This document shows, in pieces, positions 24,693 through 33,054 of a stretch of DNA of 41,864 nucleotides (its first letter is position 1; every line of letters begins with the position of its first letter). The translations under genes were made by a program, and so were the position numbers. The notes beneath the pieces are model-generated. The model ran no database searches. It was not told where the DNA came from and saw nothing but the letters and a program-made list of their open reading frames with translations. The stretch spans positions 1-41,864 of the forward strand of contig JAKQQP010000232.1 of the NCBI GenBank assembly GCA_029564115.1, in the 5' to 3' direction. Source of the DNA: Candidatus Rifleibacteriota bacterium (lineage in GTDB: Bacteria; Riflebacteria; Ozemobacteria; Ozemobacterales; Ozemobacteraceae).

Positions 24693-25819
24693 CCTTAAAA
24701 GTCCTTGTTGTCGACGATACCATTCTGTTCAGAAGGCTCCTGTCTGAAGCGATATCTGCCATCGATGGCGCCGAAGTTGTAGGAACCGCTGCCAATGGCA
24801 GAGTCGCTCTGACCAGAATGCACGAATTGAAGCCTGATCTGGTGACCCTCGACATCGAAATGCCGGGCATGGATGGCCTGCAGGTTCTCGATGAGATGAA
24901 AAAAGAGAAACTGAGCTGCGGCGTCATTGTGGTCAGCGCCCTGACTCAACGCGGTGGCAAGCTTACCATCTCTGCCCTCGAGAAAGGTGCGTTCGATTTT
25001 GTCACCAAGCCCGCTGCTGCCTCGATAGACGAAAGCAGGCAACTGCTCATCAAAAGCCTTTCGCCTCTGGTTGGTGCCTTTCGCCGCAAGCACGAAATAC
25101 GCTCCCTGTTATCGACTTCAGCAAAGACACCAGCACCGTCAGCACCGGTTGTCGAAAAAACCGGGGGCAAACCCGTTTCCCCGGAAGAATCCGCGAAAAT
25201 CGAGACCAGGCCAACACCGATCGTCAGCTCTGGCAAACCCAGAATGGTTCTCATTGGCGTTTCTACCGGCGGTCCGAATGCCCTCAACCAGATGCTGCCA
25301 ATGCTGCCCGCGTCTATCGGTGCCCCCATATTTATCGTGCAACACATGCCGCCTTTGTTTACCAAACCTCTGGCAGACGGTCTTAATGACCGCTGCCGTC
25401 TCAAAGTCCAGGAGGCCGAACACGGCGAAACTGCCCGTAACGATCATATTTACATCGCTCCAGGCGGTCGTCATCTGGCACTTAAATCTGTCGGCAACGG
25501 CAGAATTCAGCTCGAAATAACCGACGACCCGCCCGAAAATAATTGCCGACCGGCGGTAGACTACCTCTTTCGCTCGGCAGCAGTCAATTTTCCCGGGCAG
25601 GCTATGTCGGTCATTCTGACGGGCATGGGCAGCGACGGTATGCTCGGGGTAAAGCAGCTGAAACAACACGGCTGCTTCTCGATCGCCCAGGACGAAGCTT
25701 CCTGTGTTGTATACGGCATGCCCAAAGCCGTAGTGGATGCCGGGCTTGCTGATCTAGTCCTTCCTCTCGACGCTATCGCAGCTAAAATTTCTTCTACACT
25801 CCGCGGTGGTCTTTCATGA
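24689..25819 (+). CDS. cheB: CheB protein-glutamate methylesterase/deamidase
   Basis: 376 aa, ATGA overlap with cheW. An N-terminal receiver domain has acid pocket VVDD (9-10), acceptor D55 (LVTLDIEMPGMDG) and Lys in FVTKP. A Pro/Ala linker spans about 150-180. The C-terminal methylesterase has catalytic triad S192 (LIGVSTGGP), H219 (VQHMPP) and D316 (GMGSDGMLG). It removes methyl groups from receptor glutamates for adaptation and is activated by CheA phosphorylation. Complete and of usual length. Confidence 0.95.
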   Translation: MTLKVLVVDDTILFRRLLSEAISAIDGAEVVGTAANGRVALTRMHELKPDLVTLDIEMPGMDGLQVLDEMKKEKLSCGVIVVSALTQRGGKLTISALEKGAFDFVTKPAAASIDESRQLLIKSLSPLVGAFRRKHEIRSLLSTSAKTPAPSAPVVEKTGGKPVSPEESAKIETRPTPIVSSGKPRMVLIGVSTGGPNALNQMLPMLPASIGAPIFIVQHMPPLFTKPLADGLNDRCRLKVQEAEHGETARNDHIYIAPGGRHLALKSVGNGRIQLEITDDPPENNCRPAVDYLFRSAAVNFPGQAMSVILTGMGSDGMLGVKQLKQHGCFSIAQDEASCVVYGMPKAVVDAGLADLVLPLDAIAAKISSTLRGGLS

Positions 25820-26655
25820 TATCTATCACTCCCGATGAAATCAAAGCCTGGGCCCAGATGGTCTACCAGGCATGCGGCATAGTTCTCGACGGCAGCAAAG
25901 GTTATCTGCTCGAAGGGCGCCTGGCGAACCTGCTGAAAGAAACCAATTCGACCTCTTTCAGCGAACTGCTCTACAAGGTCAGATCAGACCCCACAAAAGT
26001 GCTGAGCCGAAAAGTGGTAGATGCCATGACTACCAACGAAACCTCGTTTTTTCGAGATTCTTCGCCATTCGACCTTTTGCAGCACAAACTGCTGCCAGAA
26101 CTCATCGACCGCCGCAGCAAAGCAGCGAGACCGGGCGCACCTATTCCCATACGAATCTGGAGCGCGGCCTGCTCGACCGGCCAGGAAGTTTACAGCATCG
26201 GCATTGTTCTGCGCGAATTGCTCGGCATGTCAAGCAACTATCAGCCGCAGATTCTGGGCACCGACATTTCTGACCAGGCTCTCAAAAAAGCCAGTTATGG
26301 GTATTTTTCGAAGCTCGAGATAGAACGTGGCTTAAACCCGGCCTATTTCAGCAAGTGGTTCATTCAGGAAGGTGAACAATACAAAATTCGCGACGAAGTT
26401 CGTGCCCTGGCGACCTTCAAGCCGATCAACCTCATGCAGCCTTTCGCGTTCTCGCCACGTTTCGACATTATTTTCTGCCGCAACGTCGCCATCTATTTTT
26501 CAGAAAAAGATAAAATCGCCCTTTTCGACCGCATCGCTCAGGCGCTTGCCCCAGATGGAGCCCTGATTATCGGAGCCGTCGAATCAATAACCGACATAAC
26601 CAAAAAGCTGGTGCCACATCGCCACCTGCGCTCTGTTTTTTACACCCACGTCTGA
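25816..26655 (+). CDS. cheR: CheR chemoreceptor glutamate methyltransferase
   Basis: 279 aa, ATGA overlap with cheB. The N-terminal helical domain ends with TTNETSFFRDSSPF. The SAM-binding domain has IRIWSAACSTGQEVYSIGIVL (motif I), ILGTDISDQALKKASYGYF, and FDIIFCRNVAIYFSEKDK. It methylates receptor glutamates opposite to CheB. It is the last gene of the operon; a 199-bp gap follows with no clear hairpin terminator. Confidence 0.95.
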   Translation: MISITPDEIKAWAQMVYQACGIVLDGSKGYLLEGRLANLLKETNSTSFSELLYKVRSDPTKVLSRKVVDAMTTNETSFFRDSSPFDLLQHKLLPELIDRRSKAARPGAPIPIRIWSAACSTGQEVYSIGIVLRELLGMSSNYQPQILGTDISDQALKKASYGYFSKLEIERGLNPAYFSKWFIQEGEQYKIRDEVRALATFKPINLMQPFAFSPRFDIIFCRNVAIYFSEKDKIALFDRIAQALAPDGALIIGAVESITDITKKLVPHRHLRSVFYTHV

Positions 26656-26854
26656 TTCAAAAGCTTTTACCAAGCGATAGCCGCAACGGCAGAACAAAAC
26701 AAAATTGACTGTCTCGCGCAAAAGCTTATCTACCCGAAACAAATTAATTATAGAAATTTAAACGGTTAATGGGTAGACTTGAATTGATAGAAGCGTGGTT
26801 CCGCTGGCTGCCACATTATAAAAGCCGGGGCATACAAACAGAGGAGATCGCCAC

Positions 26855-29392
26855 ATGAGCATGAACAAAGCATGCAGATTTTTCTGCATCCTGATAGGGC
26901 TGATTTTTACAGCTTTTCAACCAGCTGCCGCTTACGAAATCCCCCCTGACTGGGAAACATTTGTCGAATCGTGGCTAAAGAGCAACCCAGGCTATCTTCA
27001 GACCCGCCAGGATTTCGATACTTTCAAAAAAAAGGCAAACCGGATAAGTCGAAACAATCTCCTCGAAGTAACGATAAAACAGTATTTTGACCCCGACTTC
27101 GGCAAAGATACGAGCCTCACCATATTATCAGGCATTCATAAATTAATTGAAGCGATGGAGCAAGATCGCCTCGAAGATGCCCTTAAAAATAACGTTCTTA
27201 AAGCTATATCCCAGGAAATCCCCATTCTGGGCAAGTATATAAAAACCCTGCAAAACGTCGAAAAGGGCTTTCAGTTTATAGAGCGGATTATCGAAAACGA
27301 TCTCTTCAATAGCCCGGCCTATACGAACCTGGTAAGCATCGTCATGCCGTCTTTAGACTGTCTCAGTCGCTTTAAAAACACCGAAAAACATTTTCCACGC
27401 CGGCCAGACGCCTGGATTCCACCGCCACCCTTCGATCAGGCACGTGCTTACGGCAAAGCACCGTACATACCGAGTTTTTTCATCAGGTTTGATCCGGGCT
27501 CTTCTGAAGCGGCTCTGCTCGAATCTTTGCGCCAGCATATGCTGCAATGGGAAAACGTTTTCTACACTGAATGGTCGGAAAAAGACGCAGCCCACAGAGA
27601 AGCGGTGCGCAAGCTCGAAATGGCTCCGCTGGCTGCACAGGTCAGAAGTGTCTACAAGCAGGTCCTCACTCCACGGCAACTTTTCAATCGTTTCCTGATG
27701 AGGATCGTCGCGAGCGACCAATGGCGACGTATCATACTCGACAACATGCACACCCACTATCTCAGGCCGGCCGGCAGAAAGATCGCCCGCGAAGCCTCCG
27801 AAAAACTGGCAAAAACCATACGCAGTGCTCTGCAGACCTCTATAAAAACCGCAGACGCATGGGACAAAGTAGATAATGAACAAGAAAAAGAATCGAAAAA
27901 ACCTTCACGAAGCAGCAAAGAACAAAAAATCACATCAGCAGACAGTCTGCCCTCTTCGGCGCCAATAACCGCAGAAGAACTTGGCGACCTGATCATGAAT
28001 GAAAAAGACAACGCCGCAGGCGCTCTGCAAAAAGCGATCGACAGCGGCCTGAACATTAATCAGCCCCTGCCGGGCTCAGGCGAAACTCTGCTGCATATCG
28101 CAGCGGCGGCCGGTTCAGAAAAAAATCTCGCAATTCTGCTCAGTCGCGGTGCCAGTGTCAACGCCAGAGATTCTCTGGGCGAAACAGCCCTCTGCAGAGC
28201 AGTCACCTACGACCAGGAAAACAGCCATATCAATATCATAAAAATTCTGCTCAATAGCGGCGCCAACCCTAATAACCGTGATGTCCACGGTGACACCCCT
28301 TTAAGTAAAGCCTCTTTCGGCACAAAGGCCGCTGCTGCAATCAGAGATGCAGGCGGTTACCAGAATGTTTCACCCACGGGCTTTATCGAAGCCTGCCAGA
28401 ACGGCACTGTCGAGCTGATAAACGACTATATCAAAGGCGGTGGCGACGTAAACCACAGCTTCTCGGGCATCAGTGCCCTGATGTTTGCTGTTTCAAATGG
28501 CAGTGAAGCTTCGGTAAGAGCACTGCTGCAAGCCGGCGCCAGAGTTGATTCAACCGACCGCAACGGCATGACTGCCCTGCACTGGGCCGCCTTGTTCAAT
28601 CACACCAAAATAGCGGATATACTGCTGAAAAATGGTGCAAAAGCCTCGGCCAAAGACAATCGTGGCAATACTGCCGGCTATTACCAATACTGGAAACACG
28701 GCAAAAACGAAAACGCAGCTGCTCGGCTCGGCTATTCCGCCCCCAAAGACCGGGCGCGCGAACAGGCTGCTTCTGCCAAAGCATTCAATGAAGCCTTTTC
28801 TGCGCTGGCCATGGGCATGAAAATGGGGTTCGAAGAAAGCGTCAGACAGAGTCAGTTGCAGCAGCAGGCAGCTCAAAAGCGGGCTTCAACTCAAGTAAAA
28901 GTGACACTGCCGCAATCCATGATCGGTGTAGGCCAAATCGCACCCCTGAAAGTGCCATCCTCAACAACACCATCCAGCCGCCCGCCAGTTTCCAGCTCAG
29001 CGCAACCACAGCAACAGCCTCAACCTGCAACGGTTTACTGGGTAATAGTTGAGCGCCAGGCCGCTGGTGGCGGTAACCTTCGCAATTCAGCAAGAGTGGT
29101 TACCGGCGGCAGCACGCCTGCGTCAGGTTTTTCGCAGCAAATCAGCAACAGACAATGGAAAAAATTCACCTGGGTCTACGGAACCCTCGACGCCAACGAT
29201 GCCCGGCAATATGCCGACCGGGCGAACCAGCAGCAGGTTTCAATTCCGCTGGTGGTTAAAACAGAACCTGCCGGCAACCACGGCTGGGTCTATCGCACCG
29301 ACCACCGGCTGCCAGTTGTCGTGCTGACTTATGCAGCTGACCGGCTTCTTAAAAATAAACCCGGCTACGTCAGGCCGATCGAAGTCAAATAA
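26855..29392 (+). CDS. Secreted ankyrin-repeat protein, unknown function
   Basis: 845 aa, GAGGAG 8 nt upstream. A signal peptide (CRFFCILIGLIFTAFQPAAA) ends near residue 26. Residues 27-375 are a charged helical region without a recognised domain. Ankyrin repeats occupy about 400-500 (SGETLLHIAAAAGSEKNLAI, LGETALCRAV, HGDTPLSKA) and 510-620 (GISALMFAVSNG, NGMTALHWAALFNHTKIADI). A Gln/Ser/Pro-rich linker (about 660-725) leads to a C-terminal region of 115 residues with repeated WV/Y patterns (VYWVIVERQ, FTWVYGTLD, GWVYRTDHR). Ankyrin repeats bind proteins; export suggests a periplasmic or secreted partner. The small secreted gene 17 nt downstream is probably co-transcribed. Confidence 0.82.
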   Translation: MSMNKACRFFCILIGLIFTAFQPAAAYEIPPDWETFVESWLKSNPGYLQTRQDFDTFKKKANRISRNNLLEVTIKQYFDPDFGKDTSLTILSGIHKLIEAMEQDRLEDALKNNVLKAISQEIPILGKYIKTLQNVEKGFQFIERIIENDLFNSPAYTNLVSIVMPSLDCLSRFKNTEKHFPRRPDAWIPPPPFDQARAYGKAPYIPSFFIRFDPGSSEAALLESLRQHMLQWENVFYTEWSEKDAAHREAVRKLEMAPLAAQVRSVYKQVLTPRQLFNRFLMRIVASDQWRRIILDNMHTHYLRPAGRKIAREASEKLAKTIRSALQTSIKTADAWDKVDNEQEKESKKPSRSSKEQKITSADSLPSSAPITAEELGDLIMNEKDNAAGALQKAIDSGLNINQPLPGSGETLLHIAAAAGSEKNLAILLSRGASVNARDSLGETALCRAVTYDQENSHINIIKILLNSGANPNNRDVHGDTPLSKASFGTKAAAAIRDAGGYQNVSPTGFIEACQNGTVELINDYIKGGGDVNHSFSGISALMFAVSNGSEASVRALLQAGARVDSTDRNGMTALHWAALFNHTKIADILLKNGAKASAKDNRGNTAGYYQYWKHGKNENAAARLGYSAPKDRAREQAASAKAFNEAFSALAMGMKMGFEESVRQSQLQQQAAQKRASTQVKVTLPQSMIGVGQIAPLKVPSSTTPSSRPPVSSSAQPQQQPQPATVYWVIVERQAAGGGNLRNSARVVTGGSTPASGFSQQISNRQWKKFTWVYGTLDANDARQYADRANQQQVSIPLVVKTEPAGNHGWVYRTDHRLPVVVLTYAADRLLKNKPGYVRPIEVK

Positions 29393-29409
29393 GACAAAAA
29401 GGTAAAAAT

Positions 29410-29952
29410 ATGAAAAACATCAATTATAGTCTCAAGTGCTGCTTTCTGCTCTTTTCGGTTCTCTTAACTACTGCCACAGTGTATGCCGTCATCTTCGCAC
29501 CCGATTTTTTCAATTTTTATCTCGACGGCGAAATAGTCAAAAATGGCCCTTTTATCATTAAAAATGGCGCGGGCTACTTAGAACTGCATGATAAGACCGC
29601 TTATTCAATGCGACAAAATTCATCACAGCCCGGCACCTATACCTTCAGCCTTCTGAAAACAGAAGATGTAACCGACTATGAGAGCTGGGCAAAAGACCAG
29701 AAAGACCTCCCCTTCAGCGAAATGGCGAAAGCCTACCAGGCTTATTTACAAGCGGCAGCAGAAAAGGCAACGGCTTCGGCAACGGTTTATATTCCGTCAC
29801 CATCAGAAATGCCGGCACTCGAAAAAGCCTCGCAGATTGCACCCGCACCGGGTATGACCGGCGGTAAAATCGGCCACGACAGGTTTTTTAAAGTCATTCT
29901 AAACAAAAATGTTCTTGAACAGATCAAGCGCCAGGAGTATATATTCCGCTGA
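29410..29952 (+). CDS. Small secreted protein, unknown function
   Basis: 180 aa, AAGG 7 nt upstream. A signal peptide (CCFLLFSVLLTTATVYA) ends near residue 26. The mature part starts with a beta-rich segment (FAPDFFNFYLDGEIVKNGPF, GAGYLELHDKTAYSM). It continues with an Ala-rich helix (SEMAKAYQAYLQAAAEKATA) and a Pro-rich stretch. No family recognised. Its place 17 nt after the ankyrin gene suggests the two products work together. Confidence 0.72.
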   Translation: MKNINYSLKCCFLLFSVLLTTATVYAVIFAPDFFNFYLDGEIVKNGPFIIKNGAGYLELHDKTAYSMRQNSSQPGTYTFSLLKTEDVTDYESWAKDQKDLPFSEMAKAYQAYLQAAAEKATASATVYIPSPSEMPALEKASQIAPAPGMTGGKIGHDRFFKVILNKNVLEQIKRQEYIFR

Positions 29953-30045
29953 GCCGATTCTACGGGCAGATTATTCGCCAGACAGAACCAGCCCACGCCA
30001 GCTTCTTTGTTGCCCGCATTCGCGGATTATCGAACGATATGTTCC

Positions 30046-30050
30046 AGGAG
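30046..30050 (+). promoter_or_regulatory. Ribosome-binding site fixing the TTG start of the tryptophan synthase beta gene
   Basis: AGGAG lies 7 nt before TTG (30058-30060). The longer open frame (TTG 30007) has no site, and an ATG at 30091 has none either. A four-codon frame ATG-TTC-CAG-GAG-TGA (30039-30053) overlaps this site. Confidence 0.6.
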
Positions 30051-30057
30051 TGAAAAA

Positions 30058-31293
30058 TTGAAAATTCCTAACAACCCTCATTGCAAAGTCATGCCTGATC
30101 AGAATGGCTTTTTTGGCCCATACGGGGGCGCCTGCCTGCCACCCGAACTTATCGAGCATTTCAAAGATATCACCCATTCTTACCTGACAATCTCAAAATC
30201 GCATCGCTTCATATCTGAGCTGCGTTCGATCCGAAAACATTTTCAGGGAAGACCCACGCCGGTTTATTTTGCCGAGCGCCTGTCGAATTCACTGGGCGGC
30301 GCACGCATCTATCTCAAAAGAGAAGATCTCAACCACACCGGTGCCCACAAACTTAATCATTGCATGGGTGAAGGGCTGCTCGCCAAATACATGGGCAAGA
30401 AAAAACTGATTGCCGAAACCGGTGCCGGGCAGCATGGAGTGGCGCTGGCCACCGCCGCCGCCTACTTCGGCCTCGAATGTGAGATTCACATGGGCGAAGT
30501 CGATATCGCCAAAGAGCACCCGAACGTATTGCGCATGAAACTGCTGGGCGCAAAGGTCATCCCAGTTTCTGAAGGCCTGAAAACCCTTAAAGAAGCCGTT
30601 GATTCAGCCTTCAAATCATACCTCGAAGACCCTGAAACAAGCATGTATTGTATAGGTTCGGTCGTCGGCCCCCACCCCTTTCCGATGCTGGTGCGTGAAT
30701 TTCAACGTATCGTCGGAATCGAGGCCCGCGAACAGTTTTTCGAAATGACCGGCGAACTGCCCGACAACCTGGTGGCCTGCGTCGGCGGCGGCAGCAATGC
30801 TATCGGCCTATTTTCGGCCTTTATCGACGACCCCTGCGAAATCTTCGGCGTCGAGCCATCGGGCCGATCACTCGAACCCGGCAACCACTCCGCTTCCCTC
30901 ACCCTTGGCAGCCCCGGCGTCATTCACGGCTTCAAATGCTACCTGCTTCAAGACGAAACAGGCGAACCCGCCCCGGTCTATTCTATTGCCAGTGGCCTCG
31001 ATTACCCCGGCGTCGGCCCCGAGCACAGCTACTTAAAAGATGCTGGTCGCGTCAAATACGTTACCGCCAGCGATTATGAATGCCTTGAAGCCTTCTATCT
31101 GCTCAGTCGAACCGAAGGTATCATACCGGCTCTCGAGAGCGCCCATGCCGTGGCTTATGCTCTAAAACTCGCCAACGAGAAAAAATACCAGTCGATTCTT
31201 GTCAATCTGAGCGGGCGAGGCGACAAAGACCTTGATTTTGTCACCCAGAACTACGGGCACTCCCTCGAAGAAATGCGCCAGAAATACAAATAA
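30058..31293 (+). CDS. trpB: Tryptophan synthase beta chain (stand-alone, KLNH-type)
   Basis: 411 aa from TTG. PLP-dependent fold with [27 protein letters not shown] (Schiff-base K98), [15 protein letters not shown] (E120), [30 protein letters not shown] (phosphate loop), [13 protein letters not shown] and [10 protein letters not shown]. It joins indole and serine to make tryptophan. The residues after the lysine read KLNH instead of the KINN of enteric TrpB, and the segment [15 protein letters not shown] also differs from enteric VYMGAEDVERQ. To my memory this pattern marks a second TrpB1-like group. No trpA or other trp gene is nearby, so it may act alone, on indole from elsewhere, or with an unlinked TrpA. 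Residues for PLP chemistry are intact. Confidence 0.9.
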   Translation: MKIPNNPHCKVMPDQNGFFGPYGGACLPPELIEHFKDITHSYLTISKSHRFISELRSIRKHFQGRPTPVYFAERLSNSLGGARIYLKREDLNHTGAHKLNHCMGEGLLAKYMGKKKLIAETGAGQHGVALATAAAYFGLECEIHMGEVDIAKEHPNVLRMKLLGAKVIPVSEGLKTLKEAVDSAFKSYLEDPETSMYCIGSVVGPHPFPMLVREFQRIVGIEAREQFFEMTGELPDNLVACVGGGSNAIGLFSAFIDDPCEIFGVEPSGRSLEPGNHSASLTLGSPGVIHGFKCYLLQDETGEPAPVYSIASGLDYPGVGPEHSYLKDAGRVKYVTASDYECLEAFYLLSRTEGIIPALESAHAVAYALKLANEKKYQSILVNLSGRGDKDLDFVTQNYGHSLEEMRQKYK

Positions 31294-31323
31294 GCGCCCA
31301 GCCAGGTTGCCAGGCGCTTGTTT
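31292..31323. terminator. Probable weak terminator after trpB
   Basis: A 7-bp stem (AAGCGCC, 31292-31298, with GGCGCTT, 31313-31319) starts within the trpB TAA and is followed by GTTT only. It lies between convergent genes, but the T-tract is poor on both strands. Confidence 0.4.
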
Positions 31324-31352
31324 GCCAGATTACTTCTGCCAGGTGGCCGCCG

Positions 31353-32975
31353 TCAGAACAGAAAATCAGTCGTCAGAAAGCTCGACAGATCATCTTTGAG
31401 AATTCTGGTGATGATTTTTTTGTTGCCATCGGTGTCTTTGGCCGCCACAAGAGTTCTTATCGAGAATACCCGCAAAGCGTCCGACACCGAAAGGGTTCCC
31501 TCTGCAGAGTCTTTTCGGCCGGTGAAGGGGAACGTGTCTGGCCCGCGCTGACACTGACTGTTAATGTTTACCCTGCAGACCTGGTTAACCATCGGGTCTA
31601 TCAAGGCTGCCATCCTGGTTGGATCATTGCCGAACAGACTGACCTGCTGACCGTAGTCTGACTCCACTACATAATTCACAGCCTCTTCAACATCGTCATA
31701 AACCGCAACCGGAACTATGGGGCCGAACTGCTCTTCCCGATAAAGCTTCATTCTGCTGTCAACCGGGTAAACAACTGCCGGAAAAAAGAACGACTCGCTG
31801 TTCAAGCCACCAGACGGGTTAACGACCCTGGCACCAAATTTTTCGGCATCTTCGACAAAGGCTGCAAGCCGCTCTGATTTGCCAGGCTCGGCCAAAGGGG
31901 TAATCTGGGCACCTTTTTTCCACGGGAGATCGATGCAGAGTTTCTCAACTTCTGCCGAAAACTTTTCAAGAAACTGGCTGGCAATTGAAGAATGGACAAG
32001 AATCATTTTGAGAGCCGTGCAACGCTGCCCATTGAAAGACAGCGAACCAAGCAGACACTCTTTGACCGCCAGATCGATATCAGCATCAGGAAGAATGATG
32101 CAGGGATTCTTGGCATCGAGGCCGAGAACACAGCGCAGGCGGTGCGGCTTTGGGTGCCCTCTTCTGATGCTGTCAGAAGCACGGCTGGTGCCGATAAAAG
32201 CAAGCACATCTACTTTTCCGGCCTGCATCATCGGGGTAATTACGGTGCGACCGTCGCCATAAACGGTATTTATGACACCCTTCGGGAAAGAATCGCAAAA
32301 AGCCCTGAGAAGAGGTTGAAAAAGCAGCACACCCAGTTTCGGTGGTTTGAACACAACAGTGTTACCCATGATCAGAGCGGGAATAAGCGTTGTAAAAGTC
32401 TCGTTCAGAGGGTAATTGAAAGGCCCCATGCACAAAACCACGCCAAGAGGGGCGCGACGGATCTGCCCAATGATGTTCTGCTCGATAGTAAAACGTGAAG
32501 ATGTGCGATCAAGATCTTTCAGTGCCTCGATCGTATCGCGAATGTACTCAACGGTACGATCGAATTCTTTGCGGGCATCACCGAGGTTTTTGCATATTTC
32601 CCACATCAGAAGGTTAACCACCTGCTCGCGGCAGCTGACCATGCGTTCAACAAAAGCCTGAACGTGGCTTATGCGGTCACCGACCGACATTGTCGGCCAC
32701 TTTCCTCTGCCGTTGTCATATGCCCTGGCTGCAGCCTCGAGAGCTTCGAGAGCTTCTTTTTCGCCCATATCCGGCACACTGCCCAGTTTCTGCGCAACCA
32801 GACCGTCACCGCTGCGAAGTCTTATCGGCGAATGAATTTCCTTATTTTCGCCAGACCACTCGCGAAGTTCGCCGTCGATCAAATACTCGCGCTGTTCTGT
32901 CAGCGGCACCTTGAATTCAGCGGGAACCTCAGATTCATTGGGAAAAAGCTGCGAAAGTTTTTGCTTATCGATCAT
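31353..32975 (-). CDS. gapN: NADP-dependent glyceraldehyde-3-phosphate dehydrogenase-type aldehyde dehydrogenase
   Basis: 540 aa, GAGG 7 nt upstream. Aldehyde dehydrogenase fold: PLGVVLCMGPFNYPLNE (oxyanion Asn), NTVVFKPPK (cofactor Lys), AFIGTSRASD, catalytic Cys C319 in SFNGQRCTALK, and EEQFGPIVPV near the C-terminus. The non-phosphorylating GapN family oxidises glyceraldehyde-3-phosphate straight to 3-phosphoglycerate with NADP. The overall sequence (KNPCIILPDADIDLAVKE, SLSFNGQRCTALK) fits this group. The site of the general-base Glu, 34 residues before Cys in classical enzymes, is Gly285; an Asp (D287) lies two residues on, in GLDAKN. It follows the phospholipase D-family gene on the same strand after 79 nt, possibly co-transcribed. 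Confidence 0.82.
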   Translation of the reverse strand: MIDKQKLSQLFPNESEVPAEFKVPLTEQREYLIDGELREWSGENKEIHSPIRLRSGDGLVAQKLGSVPDMGEKEALEALEAAARAYDNGRGKWPTMSVGDRISHVQAFVERMVSCREQVVNLLMWEICKNLGDARKEFDRTVEYIRDTIEALKDLDRTSSRFTIEQNIIGQIRRAPLGVVLCMGPFNYPLNETFTTLIPALIMGNTVVFKPPKLGVLLFQPLLRAFCDSFPKGVINTVYGDGRTVITPMMQAGKVDVLAFIGTSRASDSIRRGHPKPHRLRCVLGLDAKNPCIILPDADIDLAVKECLLGSLSFNGQRCTALKMILVHSSIASQFLEKFSAEVEKLCIDLPWKKGAQITPLAEPGKSERLAAFVEDAEKFGARVVNPSGGLNSESFFFPAVVYPVDSRMKLYREEQFGPIVPVAVYDDVEEAVNYVVESDYGQQVSLFGNDPTRMAALIDPMVNQVCRVNINSQCQRGPDTFPFTGRKDSAEGTLSVSDALRVFSIRTLVAAKDTDGNKKIITRILKDDLSSFLTTDFLF

Positions 32976-33054
32976 TCATTTGCCTCACTTTTTGTAGAAC
33001 AACAGCCGGCTTGCCGCCGACAGAATAAATTCAACCACTTGTAAAACCCCAAAA

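Noticed and set aside
30039..30053. Four-codon minigene ATG-TTC-CAG-GAG-TGA just before trpB
   Set aside because: Too short to separate from chance, and it overlaps the trpB ribosome site; noted only as a possible attenuator of initiation.
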